The notes under the pieces are model-generated. The model did no database searches. It saw only the letters and a program-made list of their open reading frames with translations, and was not told where the DNA came from. The translations under genes were made by a program, and so were the position numbers. A stretch of 41,055 nucleotides of DNA from JBBIPA01 sp037443085 (GTDB lineage Bacteria > Chloroflexota > Dehalococcoidia > GIF9 > UBA5629), in NCBI GenBank assembly GCA_037443085.1, contig JBBIPA010000013.1:1-41055 (forward strand), read 5' to 3'. Every line of letters starts with the position of its first letter. The first letter of the stretch is position 1. Positions 32,938 to 41,055 of the stretch are shown here, one piece after another.

Positions 32938-35004
32938 GTGCCCCAGTATACATCAGATAAAATCCGCAATGTTGTACTTATAGCTCATTCAGGTGCTGGC
33001 AAGACTTCGCTGGCTGAGACGATGCTCTTTAATACGGGAGCAATTAGCCGTCTGGGGAAAGTAGCTGACGGTACTACTACTTCAGACTATGATGCTGAAG
33101 AGACAAAGCGCAAAATCAGCATTAACCTTTCATTGCTCCCATGCCAATGGAAAGATGCCAAGCTTAATATCATTGATACGCCGGGGTATTTTGATTTTGT
33201 TGCTGATGTGAAAGCAGGTTTGGCTGTAAGCGAGGGTGCTATTGTCGTAGTGTGTGCTGTTGCAGGTGTTGAGGTAGGCACTGAACTGGTGTGGGAATAT
33301 GCTAATAGGCTTTCTCTGCCACGCCTCGTTTTTGTCAACAAAATGGATCGGGAGAATGTTAATTTCTATACCAGGTTGAAGGATATTCAGGCAAAACTGG
33401 GTATGAAGTGTGTAACTATCCAATTGCCTCTGGGTTCAGAGAACAATTTTCAGGGTGTTATTGACTTGATAACCCGGAAAGGTTACAGTGGCAACCCTCT
33501 TAAAGAGGTGGAGGTGCCTTCCAATGCCTTGAGTGAAGTTAACTCATATCGTGATAAGCTGGTTGAGGCGGTGGTTGAAGTTGACGATGACCTTCTCGCC
33601 AAATATCTCGATGGACAGGAGATAAGCGAAAGTGATGTTTACCACTGTGTGAAGCAGGCTACCATTACTGGGAAAGTAACACCAGTCCTGCTTGGCTCAG
33701 CATTGACCAATTCCTGTATTACTCCACTTATGGATGCTATGTACAATTACTTGTCTTCGCCTAAGGAAAGAGGAGCCATAAAAGTTACCAATACTTCGAC
33801 TAAAGCCGAAGAGACTGTGGAGCCGGTTGCAGAAGCGCCTTTAACTGCTCTGGTTTTTAAGACAATTCTTGACCCTCATGTGGGCAAACTCAGCTATTTC
33901 CGGGTCTATTCCGGGGTTCTCGCCAGTAACTCGCAAGTATGGAATGTGGTCAAGGGGGCGAATGAGCGTATAGGTCAGCTCTTTACCTTGCGTGGTAAGT
34001 CACAGGAGACAGCCACTGAAATTCGCGCTGGAGATATTGGTGCTGTGGTGAGATTGGCTGTGACCGGAACAGGAGATACACTCGGATTGCGTGAACGCCC
34101 ACTAAAGCTCCCCTCCATTGAGTTTCCTGAGCCGGTGATACGTTTGGCAGTTCATCCTAAGTCGAAGGTTGATCTGGATAAGATGAGCACAGCGTTGCCG
34201 AAACTCACTGAAGAGGATTTGACTTTAAAGATCCAGCGTGATGCTGATGTTGGCGAGATGCTCCTTTGCGGGATGGGAGACACACATTTGGAGGTTGCTT
34301 CGGAGAGGTTATCACGCAAATTCGGTGCTGAGGTGAAGTTAGAGTTACCCCGGGTACCTTACAAGGAGACCATCACTGCCAAGGTTGACGCGGAATATAA
34401 ACATAAGAAACAAACAGGTGGTCATGGCCAGTACGGACATGTACTTCTGGAGATGGAGCCGTTACCCAGGGGCAGCGGCTTTGAATTTACCGAGAGGGTG
34501 GTTGGTGGAGCAGTTCCCAGGAACTATATCCCCGCTGTGGAGAAAGGCGTTAACGAGGCAAAGGTCGAGGGAATCCTGGCTAAATATCCTACGGTTGACA
34601 TTAGGGTGACGCTTTACGATGGTAGCTCCCACCCTGTTGATTCCTCTGAAATGTCCTTTAAGATTGCGGCATCACAAGCATTCAAGAAGGGACTATCACA
34701 AGGCCAGCCAGTGTTATTGGAGCCGATAGTGAATGTGACGATAACAGTACCCGACTCATTTACTGGTGATATAATGAGCGACCTTAATTCCAAGCGAGCG
34801 CGTGTGTTAGGGATGTCACCGGAAGGTGGTATTAATGTCATTCAGGCACAGGCGCCGCTTGCGGAAATACAGCGTTATGCTATTACGCTGAGATCAATCA
34901 CTCAAGGGCGTGGCAGTTTCACGACCGAGTTCAGCCACTATGAGGAAGTGCCTTCCCAAATAGCCCAGAAGATTATCGCCCAAACCCAGCAGCAAAAAGA
35001 ATAG
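32938..35004 (+). CDS. EF-G2-like translational GTPase
   Basis: A 688-aa GTPase with all five EF-G domains but with signs of the EF-G2/FusA2-like subfamily. The P-loop is AHSGAGKTS (residues 16-24) rather than AHIDAGKTT. The switch I RGITI is replaced by KRKISINLSL. Switch II reads DTPGYFDF, with Tyr84 where elongating EF-G has the catalytic His. NKMD (134-137) is intact. Domain IV has GGHGQYGHVLLEMEPL. It starts at a GTG with AGAGGTGA 5 nt upstream. It stands alone, not in a str operon with rpsL/rpsG/tuf. Its role may be ribosome rescue or regulation; T. thermophilus EF-G2 is a relative. Confidence 0.88.
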   Translation: MPQYTSDKIRNVVLIAHSGAGKTSLAETMLFNTGAISRLGKVADGTTTSDYDAEETKRKISINLSLLPCQWKDAKLNIIDTPGYFDFVADVKAGLAVSEGAIVVVCAVAGVEVGTELVWEYANRLSLPRLVFVNKMDRENVNFYTRLKDIQAKLGMKCVTIQLPLGSENNFQGVIDLITRKGYSGNPLKEVEVPSNALSEVNSYRDKLVEAVVEVDDDLLAKYLDGQEISESDVYHCVKQATITGKVTPVLLGSALTNSCITPLMDAMYNYLSSPKERGAIKVTNTSTKAEETVEPVAEAPLTALVFKTILDPHVGKLSYFRVYSGVLASNSQVWNVVKGANERIGQLFTLRGKSQETATEIRAGDIGAVVRLAVTGTGDTLGLRERPLKLPSIEFPEPVIRLAVHPKSKVDLDKMSTALPKLTEEDLTLKIQRDADVGEMLLCGMGDTHLEVASERLSRKFGAEVKLELPRVPYKETITAKVDAEYKHKKQTGGHGQYGHVLLEMEPLPRGSGFEFTERVVGGAVPRNYIPAVEKGVNEAKVEGILAKYPTVDIRVTLYDGSSHPVDSSEMSFKIAASQAFKKGLSQGQPVLLEPIVNVTITVPDSFTGDIMSDLNSKRARVLGMSPEGGINVIQAQAPLAEIQRYAITLRSITQGRGSFTTEFSHYEEVPSQIAQKIIAQTQQQKE

Positions 35005-35011
35005 TTATTCT
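34998..35011. terminator. Small palindrome between convergent EF-G2-like and etfA genes
   Basis: AGAATA-GT-TATTCT overlaps the EF-G2-like stop codon, in the 19-nt gap before the etfA stop. The stem is short and AT-rich with a 2-nt loop, so it is a weak terminator at best. Confidence 0.2.
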
Positions 35012-35023
35012 GACTAGCGTTAC

Positions 35024-36022
35024 TCAGCCAGCCAGAAGTTCCTTAACCCGCTGGGTAAACGCAGGCATTACCTGTTTCCAATCTCCCACAACGCCAAAGC
35101 GAGCTTCTTTGAAAATGTTTGCTTCCGGGTCTTTGTTAATGGCTATTATGTTCTTAGAGCCGGAGCATCCTGCCAAGTGCTGGCTGGCACCGGATATGGC
35201 GACAGCGATATAAACCTCTGGTGTTACTATTTTGCCGGTGAGACCAACCTGTACTGTATCAGTAACCCACTTATTGTCACAAGGGGGTCTGCTGGCTCCT
35301 GCGGCGCCTTTGAGCATCTTGGCTAATTCTTCTAGCTGCTTGAACCCGTCGGGGCCACCAATACCTCTGCCGCCTGATACTACTACTGTAGCGTCTTCGA
35401 GTTTTATACCCGCTACCTGCTCTTTTACGGTCTCCAGCAACTTGGTTCTTATTTGCGATGGGTCGATTTCAACCTTGGAAGGAATAATCTCGCCTTTTCT
35501 TGATTCATCTGGCTCAAGCGGAGACATTGCTTTTTGTCTTACTGTTGCCATTTGTGGCATGGTCTCTGAAGTATAGACAGCTCGTGCATTACCACCATAG
35601 ACTGGTTTCGTCTGTTCGAGCAATTTGCCATTGGGATTGATGTTAAGCTCCAGACAATCCATGGAGAGACTTACGCCCAACCTAAAAGCGAGCCTTGGTG
35701 CCAGGTCACGGCCAATGGCTGTTTGACCGAAAAGAACTATTCTAGGGGAGATGTCTTTCATCAGTTTGTCCATTGCTGGAACGCAGGAATCAGTCTGATA
35801 ATCTTTAAATAAGGGGGCATCAACTGTGAAGACTTTGTCAGCGCCGTAAGCTATTGCTTTCTTGGGAGATTCGCCCAGTTCGTTTCCTATAATTACACAA
35901 ATTACCTCTTCTTGTAAGTTGTCAGCCAGTTTTCGCCCGCACCCTAAAATCTCAGTGGTAATGGAACTTAATTTCCCATCTACAGTTTCACCATATATCA
36001 TTACACCTTTAGGTTCAGCCAT
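35024..36022 (-). CDS. etfA: Electron-transfer flavoprotein alpha subunit
   Basis: A 332-aa EtfA. The C-terminal FAD domain shows VVSGGRGIGGPDGFKQLEELA, ASRPPCDNKW, QVGLTGKIVTPEVYIAVAISG, SQHLAGCSGSKNIIAINKDP and ANIFKEARFGVVGDW, all diagnostic. The N-terminal half is less conserved. ETF passes electrons between acyl-CoA dehydrogenases or similar flavoenzymes and a membrane oxidoreductase, or takes part in electron bifurcation. There is no N-terminal ferredoxin extension. AGGAGG lies 5-6 nt before the ATG. etfB is 30 nt upstream on the same strand. No bcd, fixC or fixX neighbour is present, so the partner is unknown. Confidence 0.95.
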   Translation of the reverse strand: MAEPKGVMIYGETVDGKLSSITTEILGCGRKLADNLQEEVICVIIGNELGESPKKAIAYGADKVFTVDAPLFKDYQTDSCVPAMDKLMKDISPRIVLFGQTAIGRDLAPRLAFRLGVSLSMDCLELNINPNGKLLEQTKPVYGGNARAVYTSETMPQMATVRQKAMSPLEPDESRKGEIIPSKVEIDPSQIRTKLLETVKEQVAGIKLEDATVVVSGGRGIGGPDGFKQLEELAKMLKGAAGASRPPCDNKWVTDTVQVGLTGKIVTPEVYIAVAISGASQHLAGCSGSKNIIAINKDPEANIFKEARFGVVGDWKQVMPAFTQRVKELLAG

Positions 36023-36052
36023 GATAACCTCCTGAACTTATTTCTTCTTTGC

Positions 36053-36853
36053 CTAGATTAACTTTGCTTCTCTGAGTCTATTGGCTAGCTTGGTGCCAGC
36101 TTCGGCGGGACTATCTGCCTCGACGATTTCACATTTACCTTCACGAACCGGTTGGAATAGTTTCATAAGTTTGGTTTTGCGTCCGGCAGCGCCAATTTGC
36201 GATGGCTCCACGCTGATATCTGATGGCTTCCATACCGTTGGCTGCTTTTTGGCCGCTGCCATGATGCCCTTCAGAGTTGCGTAACGTGGCTCACCCAATT
36301 CGTTGCTCACAGTAATGAGAGCGGGCAAGGTTACCTCAATAACCTGATAGCCGTCTGAAAGCACTCGCTCTACCCTTGCTTTACCATCAGCAACCTCTAC
36401 TTTCTTGGCGAGTGTTACATTAGGGATTCCCAGTATTTCAGCTATGCCTGAGCCAACTTGACCAGAGTCCCAGTCGGCCGCTTGACGTCCGCAAAAGATA
36501 AGGTCGAATTGTCCGATCTTTTTAATGGCCATGGCAAGTGCATAAGCATTAGACCAGCTATCACCGCCTTCAAAAGCGGGATCTTCCAAAAGTACTAGCT
36601 CGTCGGCTCCCATAGACAGTGGTTTTTTCACTACATCGCGGGTTAAATTATTGCCCATGCTGATAATGGTGATTTTACCGCCTTGCTTATCCTTGATTTT
36701 GAGTGCAGCTTCTACGGCATTTTCATCAAAGGGGCTAATAACTGGTGGTACATTTGGCGGTGGCACAACCTTGTTGCTTGCAGGATCAATTTTGAAACTG
36801 GCTGGAGGTGCTTCTGGGTCAAGTACTTGCTTGCAACAAACAATCATGTTCAT
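36053..36853 (-). CDS. etfB: Electron-transfer flavoprotein beta subunit
   Basis: A 266-aa EtfB. Family stretches are IVCCKQVLDPEAPP at the N terminus, PPVISPFDENAVEAALKIKD, SMGADELVLLEDPAFEGGDSW, then IFCGRQAADWDSGQVGSGIAE and ALITVSNELGEPRYATLKGIM. The ADQDSGQ-like motif (here AADWDSGQVG) marks the beta subunit. I start it at the ATG 36853; a TTG at 36859 is nearer to AGGAGG and would add two residues. It leads the etfBA operon from the promoter at 36918-36946. The 174-nt gap upstream holds that promoter and nothing else that I recognise. Confidence 0.94.
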   Translation of the reverse strand: MNMIVCCKQVLDPEAPPASFKIDPASNKVVPPPNVPPVISPFDENAVEAALKIKDKQGGKITIISMGNNLTRDVVKKPLSMGADELVLLEDPAFEGGDSWSNAYALAMAIKKIGQFDLIFCGRQAADWDSGQVGSGIAEILGIPNVTLAKKVEVADGKARVERVLSDGYQVIEVTLPALITVSNELGEPRYATLKGIMAAAKKQPTVWKPSDISVEPSQIGAAGRKTKLMKLFQPVREGKCEIVEADSPAEAGTKLANRLREAKLI

Positions 36854-36917
36854 AGGCAAATTTACCTCCTAAAAATTTTGGCTATTAAGATTGGGACTTT
36901 AAGCTGACCGGGAAAAT

Positions 36918-36946
36918 ACTTTAAGATAAATGAACTGGTTTGTCAA
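36918..36946 (-). promoter_or_regulatory. Predicted etfBA promoter
   Basis: On the minus strand, a perfect TTGACA (36946-36941), 17 nt and TAAAGT (36923-36918). The leader is about 58 nt and ends in AGGAGGTAAA. Confidence 0.65.
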
Positions 36947-37033
36947 ATGTTTAATATGAAGTATTGCAGCATGTTTATGCGAATGTAGTGTCATAATTCG
37001 GTGGATAGGTGCAGAAAAACTAAAGAGAAAAAA

Positions 37034-37900
37034 TTAGATATTGATTCCGATTATTCGCTTTATGCCGTTCCAATCTGGTATAAATTCAAATGTGGCATTG
37101 GGCAAGTGCTCTGTGATCAAGGTTGCTACTGATTTTTCTTGGTCAGCCCCGATCTCTAGTAGAATGCGACATGAGTGGTGAATTTTTTCCTTAGCTTGTC
37201 TCAGGAGTTGACCTATGTGATCTAGTCCTTGCCTGCCGCCATCTAATGCTATCATCGGTTCGAAATTGTGAATCTCCGGGCTCAGCTTTGCCAGTTCCGG
37301 AGTTGGGATGTAGGGCAGGTTCGCCACTATTACATCCACGGTTTCAGTCAAAGGTTCCAATAGATTGCCCTGAAGCAGGATGATTTGGTCAGTGACATTA
37401 TGAGTGTGGCAATTCAGGCTTGCTACTTCCAGTGCTGATGGCGAGATATCGACAGCGTAAATCTTGGTATCATTACTATTTAAGGCAAGACTGATGGCAA
37501 TATTGCCGCAGCCAGTGCCGATATCAGCGATTACCAGGGGTTTTACGAGATCAACGAGATTGTTGATATGGCTTTGGACAAATTTCAAAGTCTCCTCTAC
37601 TAGCAGTTCTGTTTCTGGTCTGGGAATTAGAGCGCTGTGGTCGACATGGAAATCCAATCCAAAAAATTCCTTGTGATTAATGAGGTATGCTGAAGGTTCT
37701 CGCTGAAGGCGGCGCTTAACGAGTTCCTGTAGCTTTTGTTGCTGTTCCGGGCTTAAACTGTATTCTGGTTTGGAATACAGGTCGGTTGGTGATTGTTGTA
37801 GTACATGGCTCAACAGGATTCTGGCCTCGAGATGAGCGTCTTCGATATTATTGATGCTCAATGTACTAGTAGTGCGTTGGAGTGCAATACCTGAGATCAT
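37034..37900 (-). CDS. prmC: Release factor glutamine methyltransferase
   Basis: PrmC methylates the glutamine of the GGQ motif in RF1 and RF2. The 288-aa protein has the N-terminal helical domain, then EFFGLDFHVDHSALIPRPETELLVEE, the SAM loop VIADIGTGCGNIAISLAL (about 123-140), AVDISPSALEVA and the catalytic-site motif. That motif is NLPYIP (residues 194-199) where most PrmC proteins have NPPY. The start ATG overlaps the prfA stop as ATGA, and this prfA-prmC coupling secures the assignment. Confidence 0.94.
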   Translation of the reverse strand: MISGIALQRTTSTLSINNIEDAHLEARILLSHVLQQSPTDLYSKPEYSLSPEQQQKLQELVKRRLQREPSAYLINHKEFFGLDFHVDHSALIPRPETELLVEETLKFVQSHINNLVDLVKPLVIADIGTGCGNIAISLALNSNDTKIYAVDISPSALEVASLNCHTHNVTDQIILLQGNLLEPLTETVDVIVANLPYIPTPELAKLSPEIHNFEPMIALDGGRQGLDHIGQLLRQAKEKIHHSCRILLEIGADQEKSVATLITEHLPNATFEFIPDWNGIKRIIGINI

Positions 37901-38967
37901 GCCAAGCTTGCTTCCAATTGTTTGGTTCGCTCGTTAGTGGCCAAAGCCTCGATTAGCTCATCAAGCTCGCCATCAAGGATTTTAGGCAAGTTATGGATCG
38001 TTAAGCCGATGCGGTGGTCGGTGACACGGTCTTGAGGGAAATTGTAGGTACGGACCTTCTCTGCACGCTCAGCGCTGCCTATTTGAGAACGGCGTTGCTC
38101 TGTCGTCGACATTAATTGTTTTTGCTGCTCTATGTCGTAAAGGCGAGCCCTCAGCACTGCCATGGCTTTCATTCTATTTCTTAGTTGAGAGCGCTCATCC
38201 TGGCAAGCTGCCACTATCCCTGTAGGTAGGTGTGTAATGCGAACTGCGGTAGTCACTTTATTCACGTTTTGCCCACCAGCACCACCACTGCGGAAAAATT
38301 CCATTTTAATGTCGTCTGGATTAATAGTGATATCTATCTCTTCTGCTTCTGCCAGCACCGCCACAGTGGCAGTCGAGGTATGAATTCGGCCTGAAGCCTC
38401 AGTTTTAGGAACGCGCTGCACCCGATGAACGCCACGCTCAAATTTCAGATGGCTGAAAGCACCCTTGCCTTTAACTTCAAAGACAATTTCCTTAGCCCCC
38501 CCAATTTCTGTGGCATTGAAATCAATGAGCTCGACTTGCCAGCCCTTTTTCTGGGCGTAGCGACTGTACATGCGGAATAAATCCGCGGCAAAAAGAGCTG
38601 CCTCTTCGCCGCCAGTCCCTGCCCGAATCTCAACGATGGCATCTTTTTCTTCATTAGCGTCTTTAGGTAGTAGTGATAGTTTTAATTCCTCGAGCACTTT
38701 GTCTTGGGTCTGTTTCAGTCTCTCCAGTTCTTCTTTTGCCAGGCGCATCATTTCAGCATCGAGGCCGTCATCAAGCATGGTCTGGGTTTCCTGGACCGAT
38801 TGTGAAAGCTGTTTGTACTTGCGATACTTGGTTACTATGTTATCAAGGCTGGCCTGTTCCTGTGCTAACGGTTGCAATCGCGATAGGTCGGTTGATATTT
38901 CCGATTGGGCCATCAACTGGGATAGTTCGTCGTATCGCTTTTCAATTGTGTCAAGTCTATTGAACAT
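37897..38967 (-). CDS. prfA: Peptide chain release factor 1
   Basis: RF1 terminates translation at UAA and UAG. The 356-aa protein has the coiled N-terminal domain, EIRAGTGGEEAALFA, and HRVQRVPKTEASGRIHTST, where the Pro-Lys-Thr at 187-189 sits at the PxT codon-recognition tripeptide of RF1. The GGQ loop is at 231-233 (SGGAGGQNVNKVTTAVR). RF2 would instead have SPF and usually a programmed frameshift, which is absent. AGGAT precedes the ATG at 38967. It leads the prfA-prmC pair. Its presence implies that TAG is an ordinary stop in this organism. Confidence 0.97.
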   Translation of the reverse strand: MFNRLDTIEKRYDELSQLMAQSEISTDLSRLQPLAQEQASLDNIVTKYRKYKQLSQSVQETQTMLDDGLDAEMMRLAKEELERLKQTQDKVLEELKLSLLPKDANEEKDAIVEIRAGTGGEEAALFAADLFRMYSRYAQKKGWQVELIDFNATEIGGAKEIVFEVKGKGAFSHLKFERGVHRVQRVPKTEASGRIHTSTATVAVLAEAEEIDITINPDDIKMEFFRSGGAGGQNVNKVTTAVRITHLPTGIVAACQDERSQLRNRMKAMAVLRARLYDIEQQKQLMSTTEQRRSQIGSAERAEKVRTYNFPQDRVTDHRIGLTIHNLPKILDGELDELIEALATNERTKQLEASLA

Positions 38968-38985
38968 TATTCAATCCTAATAAAG

Positions 38986-39012
38986 ATTATATCATAGCTA
39001 AGACGAATGTGT
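38986..39012 (-). promoter_or_regulatory. Predicted prfA promoter
   Basis: On the minus strand, TG-A-TATAAT with TATAAT at 38991-38986 is a perfect extended -10. A weak TCAACA lies about 18 nt upstream. The leader is about 12 nt. Confidence 0.5.
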
Positions 39013-39055
39013 TGAGACGTGGATTGCAGCGCTCTTTGACTGGGTATAAGTGGAG

Positions 39056-40780
39056 CTAGTATCGTCTCAGGTTGGCAACAGCCACCAGTATTCCAAATAC
39101 TATGGCGGCTACAATCAAGACAACAATGACCGCTGTTAAAACAGCCACTTTGGTGGACATCGGACTGATTTCAAATTCTGAAGGCTGTGCCCACTGGCTT
39201 TCATGGCCATTAGAATCTATGGCTTTTACTCTCCAATAGTAGTGACCGCTGGCCAGTCGCTCGTTTTCGGAAAGTGTATACTCGGGATGGCCAGAAATTT
39301 TTTTGTCTATAACTGGCGATGAAAAGTTACGCACTAGGGCAACCTGAAGCACATAGATGGTACCGGTGAAATCACCGGTTGTGTCCCATTTAAACTTTAG
39401 CGCAGGTGCACTGGCAGCTTTTGATGGTAAACCCTTGAGGTAATCAAATACTCCAAACAAATATTTAATAGTTCCTAGCAATGTATCTCCGACTGAATCA
39501 AATGTGGTGAACTTGGTACCCTGTGCTGGGGATAATAGCTTAAATTCAAATTCAGTGGGTAATACAGGCATTGTTTTGTCTGTGCTGCTGATACTGAAAC
39601 TGGCCTGGGCTGAGTTACCTTTGTTTCCTGAGGCAATTATGTTGTATTCCTTACCTTTGACTACTGGGACTACTGCAACTGCAGTAAAACTTCCTTTTGT
39701 ATCCGATGTCGCTGTGGTGTTGGTTGTTTTATCGACGGTTATGTTGACAATCTCATTGCTGGCGAATCCATTCCCATTAATGGTGACCTGTATGCCTTTA
39801 ATGTGCGGTTCAGTCTGAACCTTTATATCCGGTATAATTTCAATGACCGTGTCATTAAAGACTCCTTTTGGTGTAAAGCTACTACCGTAGACTCCCAGTA
39901 CGTGACGTCCCTGGGTGCTGGGCGGGATAAAAACGGACTCTCGAGTATCTCCTGTGTAAGAACTACTCACAAAAGGTACCTTGCTGCCATCAACTATCAG
40001 GCTGCCGTCAAGTTCAGCCCGTATATTATACACGAACAATTCACCATCCCACGTCATGCTTACCCCATCTTCATTGGGGCGAAATCCCCATCCGTAGATC
40101 ATCAGTTGTGTGCCAACTGGACCTGATAGAGGTGTGACTTTTACATAGGGGGCAACGATGAATTTTGTTTTACCTATCTCGGCGGCGCTGGTGGCACTGC
40201 TGAAAGCTCCAACATAATGCTCTCCCTTTGTGGTCCTGGGAATTGGCAGAATTATGCTCCAGGTACCAAGTCTGTCGGCAGTAATAGGGGTGGATGAGAT
40301 GACCTTGTCATCCCAGGTTATTTTGATGTCCTTTTCGCTGCTGCTAAAACCATAGCCGGTGATAGTGATATCGACAAATTCTTTAGCTACCGTGGGAAAT
40401 ACTGTTACCTGAGGAAGTACCACAAACTCGGTAGTAGCGCTGCTGGCACTCCAGTTACTATTGTCGTTAACACGTACAGTGTGTATGCCCTTGTAAGTAT
40501 TGGGTATGGTGAGGTTATAACTGAAGGCTCCGGTATCAGAAACAGGTATGTTGCTCGCCACTACTTTATCATCCCAGTAGATTGTGGCCAACCGACCGGA
40601 GAATCCCTTACCGATGACCTGTACTGTTGAACCCACAGGAGCAGAGGCAGGATTTAAGATAAGGCTGGCAGCGGCATAAACGGGTGCAGGTAGATACATT
40701 GCAAGAACCAAAGCAAACAAACTGGTGATTACAATCAGCAGATTTAATATGCCCTTTGTATTAAAAGACTTCGTTTGCAT
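39056..40780 (-). CDS. Secreted IPT/TIG-repeat protein with C-terminal membrane anchor
   Basis: A 574-aa surface protein. It has a signal peptide (about 1-36, hydrophobic ILNLLIVITSLFALVLAMYL, likely cut after VYA). Four immunoglobulin-like IPT/TIG repeats follow, each with an NPASAPVGSTVQVIGKGF-type or similar opening: about 40-125, 130-210, 215-320 and 325-400. A fibronectin III-like domain (about 455-540) ends near HYYWRVKAIDSNGHES. One transmembrane helix (about 550-570) and a short tail, NLRRY, close it. IPT/TIG repeats occur in cell-surface and adhesion proteins. The ligand is unknown. It is transcribed toward prfA as the same-strand upstream gene, with 88 nt between. The ribosome site is unclear. 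The gap 40781-40978 upstream holds the tRNA-Asp promoter. Confidence 0.85.
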   Translation of the reverse strand: MQTKSFNTKGILNLLIVITSLFALVLAMYLPAPVYAAASLILNPASAPVGSTVQVIGKGFSGRLATIYWDDKVVASNIPVSDTGAFSYNLTIPNTYKGIHTVRVNDNSNWSASSATTEFVVLPQVTVFPTVAKEFVDITITGYGFSSSEKDIKITWDDKVISSTPITADRLGTWSIILPIPRTTKGEHYVGAFSSATSAAEIGKTKFIVAPYVKVTPLSGPVGTQLMIYGWGFRPNEDGVSMTWDGELFVYNIRAELDGSLIVDGSKVPFVSSSYTGDTRESVFIPPSTQGRHVLGVYGSSFTPKGVFNDTVIEIIPDIKVQTEPHIKGIQVTINGNGFASNEIVNITVDKTTNTTATSDTKGSFTAVAVVPVVKGKEYNIIASGNKGNSAQASFSISSTDKTMPVLPTEFEFKLLSPAQGTKFTTFDSVGDTLLGTIKYLFGVFDYLKGLPSKAASAPALKFKWDTTGDFTGTIYVLQVALVRNFSSPVIDKKISGHPEYTLSENERLASGHYYWRVKAIDSNGHESQWAQPSEFEISPMSTKVAVLTAVIVVLIVAAIVFGILVAVANLRRY

Positions 40781-40899
40781 AGCAATGAGATTAAAAAGCC
40801 CCTCAATTTGCAGGTACCAAAGCAGTATTAGCTTAATTTATTTACTAAAAAAAATCAATGAATTGTACTCGGAGTGCCTTCATATGTGGAGTATGAGAT

Positions 40900-40929
40900 T
40901 TGACACGATGTAACTTGTGTTGCTAGACT
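40900..40929 (+). promoter_or_regulatory. Predicted tRNA-Asp promoter
   Basis: TTGACA (40900-40905), 18 nt and TAGACT (40924-40929), 49 nt before the mature tRNA. Confidence 0.55.
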
Positions 40930-40978
40930 TTAATAGCTGTTGCAATTCACCCTGTGGTGTAATGCCAGCGTCATTCTT

Positions 40979-41055
40979 GGCCCCGTGGTGTAGCGGCTTA
41001 ACATGCCACCCTGTCACGGTGGAGATCGTGGGTTCGAATCCCATCGGGGTCGCCA
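40979..41055 (+). tRNA. tRNA-Asp(GUC)
   Basis: A complete class I tRNA ending exactly at the window edge with encoded CCA. The acceptor stem is GGCCCCG/CGGGGTC with one G-U pair and discriminator G. The anticodon loop CTGTCAC carries GUC. The T-arm is GTGGG-TTCGAAT-CCCAT. Confidence 0.95.

Overview
This window reads as a chromosomal segment of an anaerobic bacterium, most likely a member of the Chloroflexota close to Dehalococcoidia. That placement is an inference from gene content: LL-diaminopimelate aminotransferase, an archaeal-type phosphoglycerate mutase, a CooC-like ATPase, electron-transfer flavoprotein, a small RLI-like ferredoxin and an RNase Y/YmdB/PHP cluster. It was not tested by phylogeny. 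About 85-90% is coding. The genes lie in blocks of alternating direction, and most blocks start at a recognisable sigma70-type promoter (TTGACA-like, 17-18 bp, TATAAT-like).

Layout. 1-3.8 kb: the start of an MFS permease (minus, cut by the window edge) diverging from a dctPQM TRAP transporter operon. 3.8-4.0 kb: a gap holding a possible tRNA/tmRNA 3'-end relic. 4.0-9.8 kb (plus): nadE, recA-recX, then rny-ymdB-PHP phosphoesterase. 9.8-11.2 kb: tRNA(CAU), a thioredoxin-like lipoprotein gene interrupted by an in-frame TAG, and two doubtful small frames. 11.2-15.0 kb: trxB (minus), tyrS (plus) and a second MFS permease (minus). 15.0-24.5 kb (minus): a long run in the order cooC-like, pgk, apgM, tpiA, miaA, dapF, dapL, hflX, ferredoxin, then a Xer-type recombinase with its own promoter. 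24.6-27.5 kb (plus): tyrA-aroA-gmk. Then come ybeY (minus), tRNA-Ser(GCU), a CaiB-type CoA-transferase, miaB, nadB, a transposase remnant, and an EF-G2-like GTPase with its promoter on the remnant's edge. 35.0-41.0 kb (minus): etfBA, prfA-prmC, and a secreted IPT/TIG-repeat protein. tRNA-Asp(GUC) closes the window on the plus strand.

How the genes work together. NadB and NadE serve NAD synthesis. TpiA, Pgk and ApgM form the lower glycolytic/gluconeogenic trunk without GAPDH. DapL and DapF give meso-diaminopimelate and lysine. TyrA and AroA belong to aromatic amino acid synthesis. MiaA and MiaB together would make ms2i6A37 in tRNA. PrmC methylates the release factor PrfA encoded next to it. 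RecA and RecX are a recombinase and its modulator. EtfAB and the CaiB-type enzyme suggest acyl-CoA-linked electron transfer.

The most interesting signal is a perfect 28-bp 11-6-11 inverted repeat just upstream of the Xer recombinase gene, starting at its predicted transcription start. It has the geometry of a dif site. Other notable points are the thioredoxin gene with a CAG-to-TAG-like nonsense codon, a probably leaderless tyrA, an EF-G paralogue lacking the catalytic histidine, and a short GC3-rich Cys-rich frame after trxB. I see no CRISPR array, prophage or defence island.
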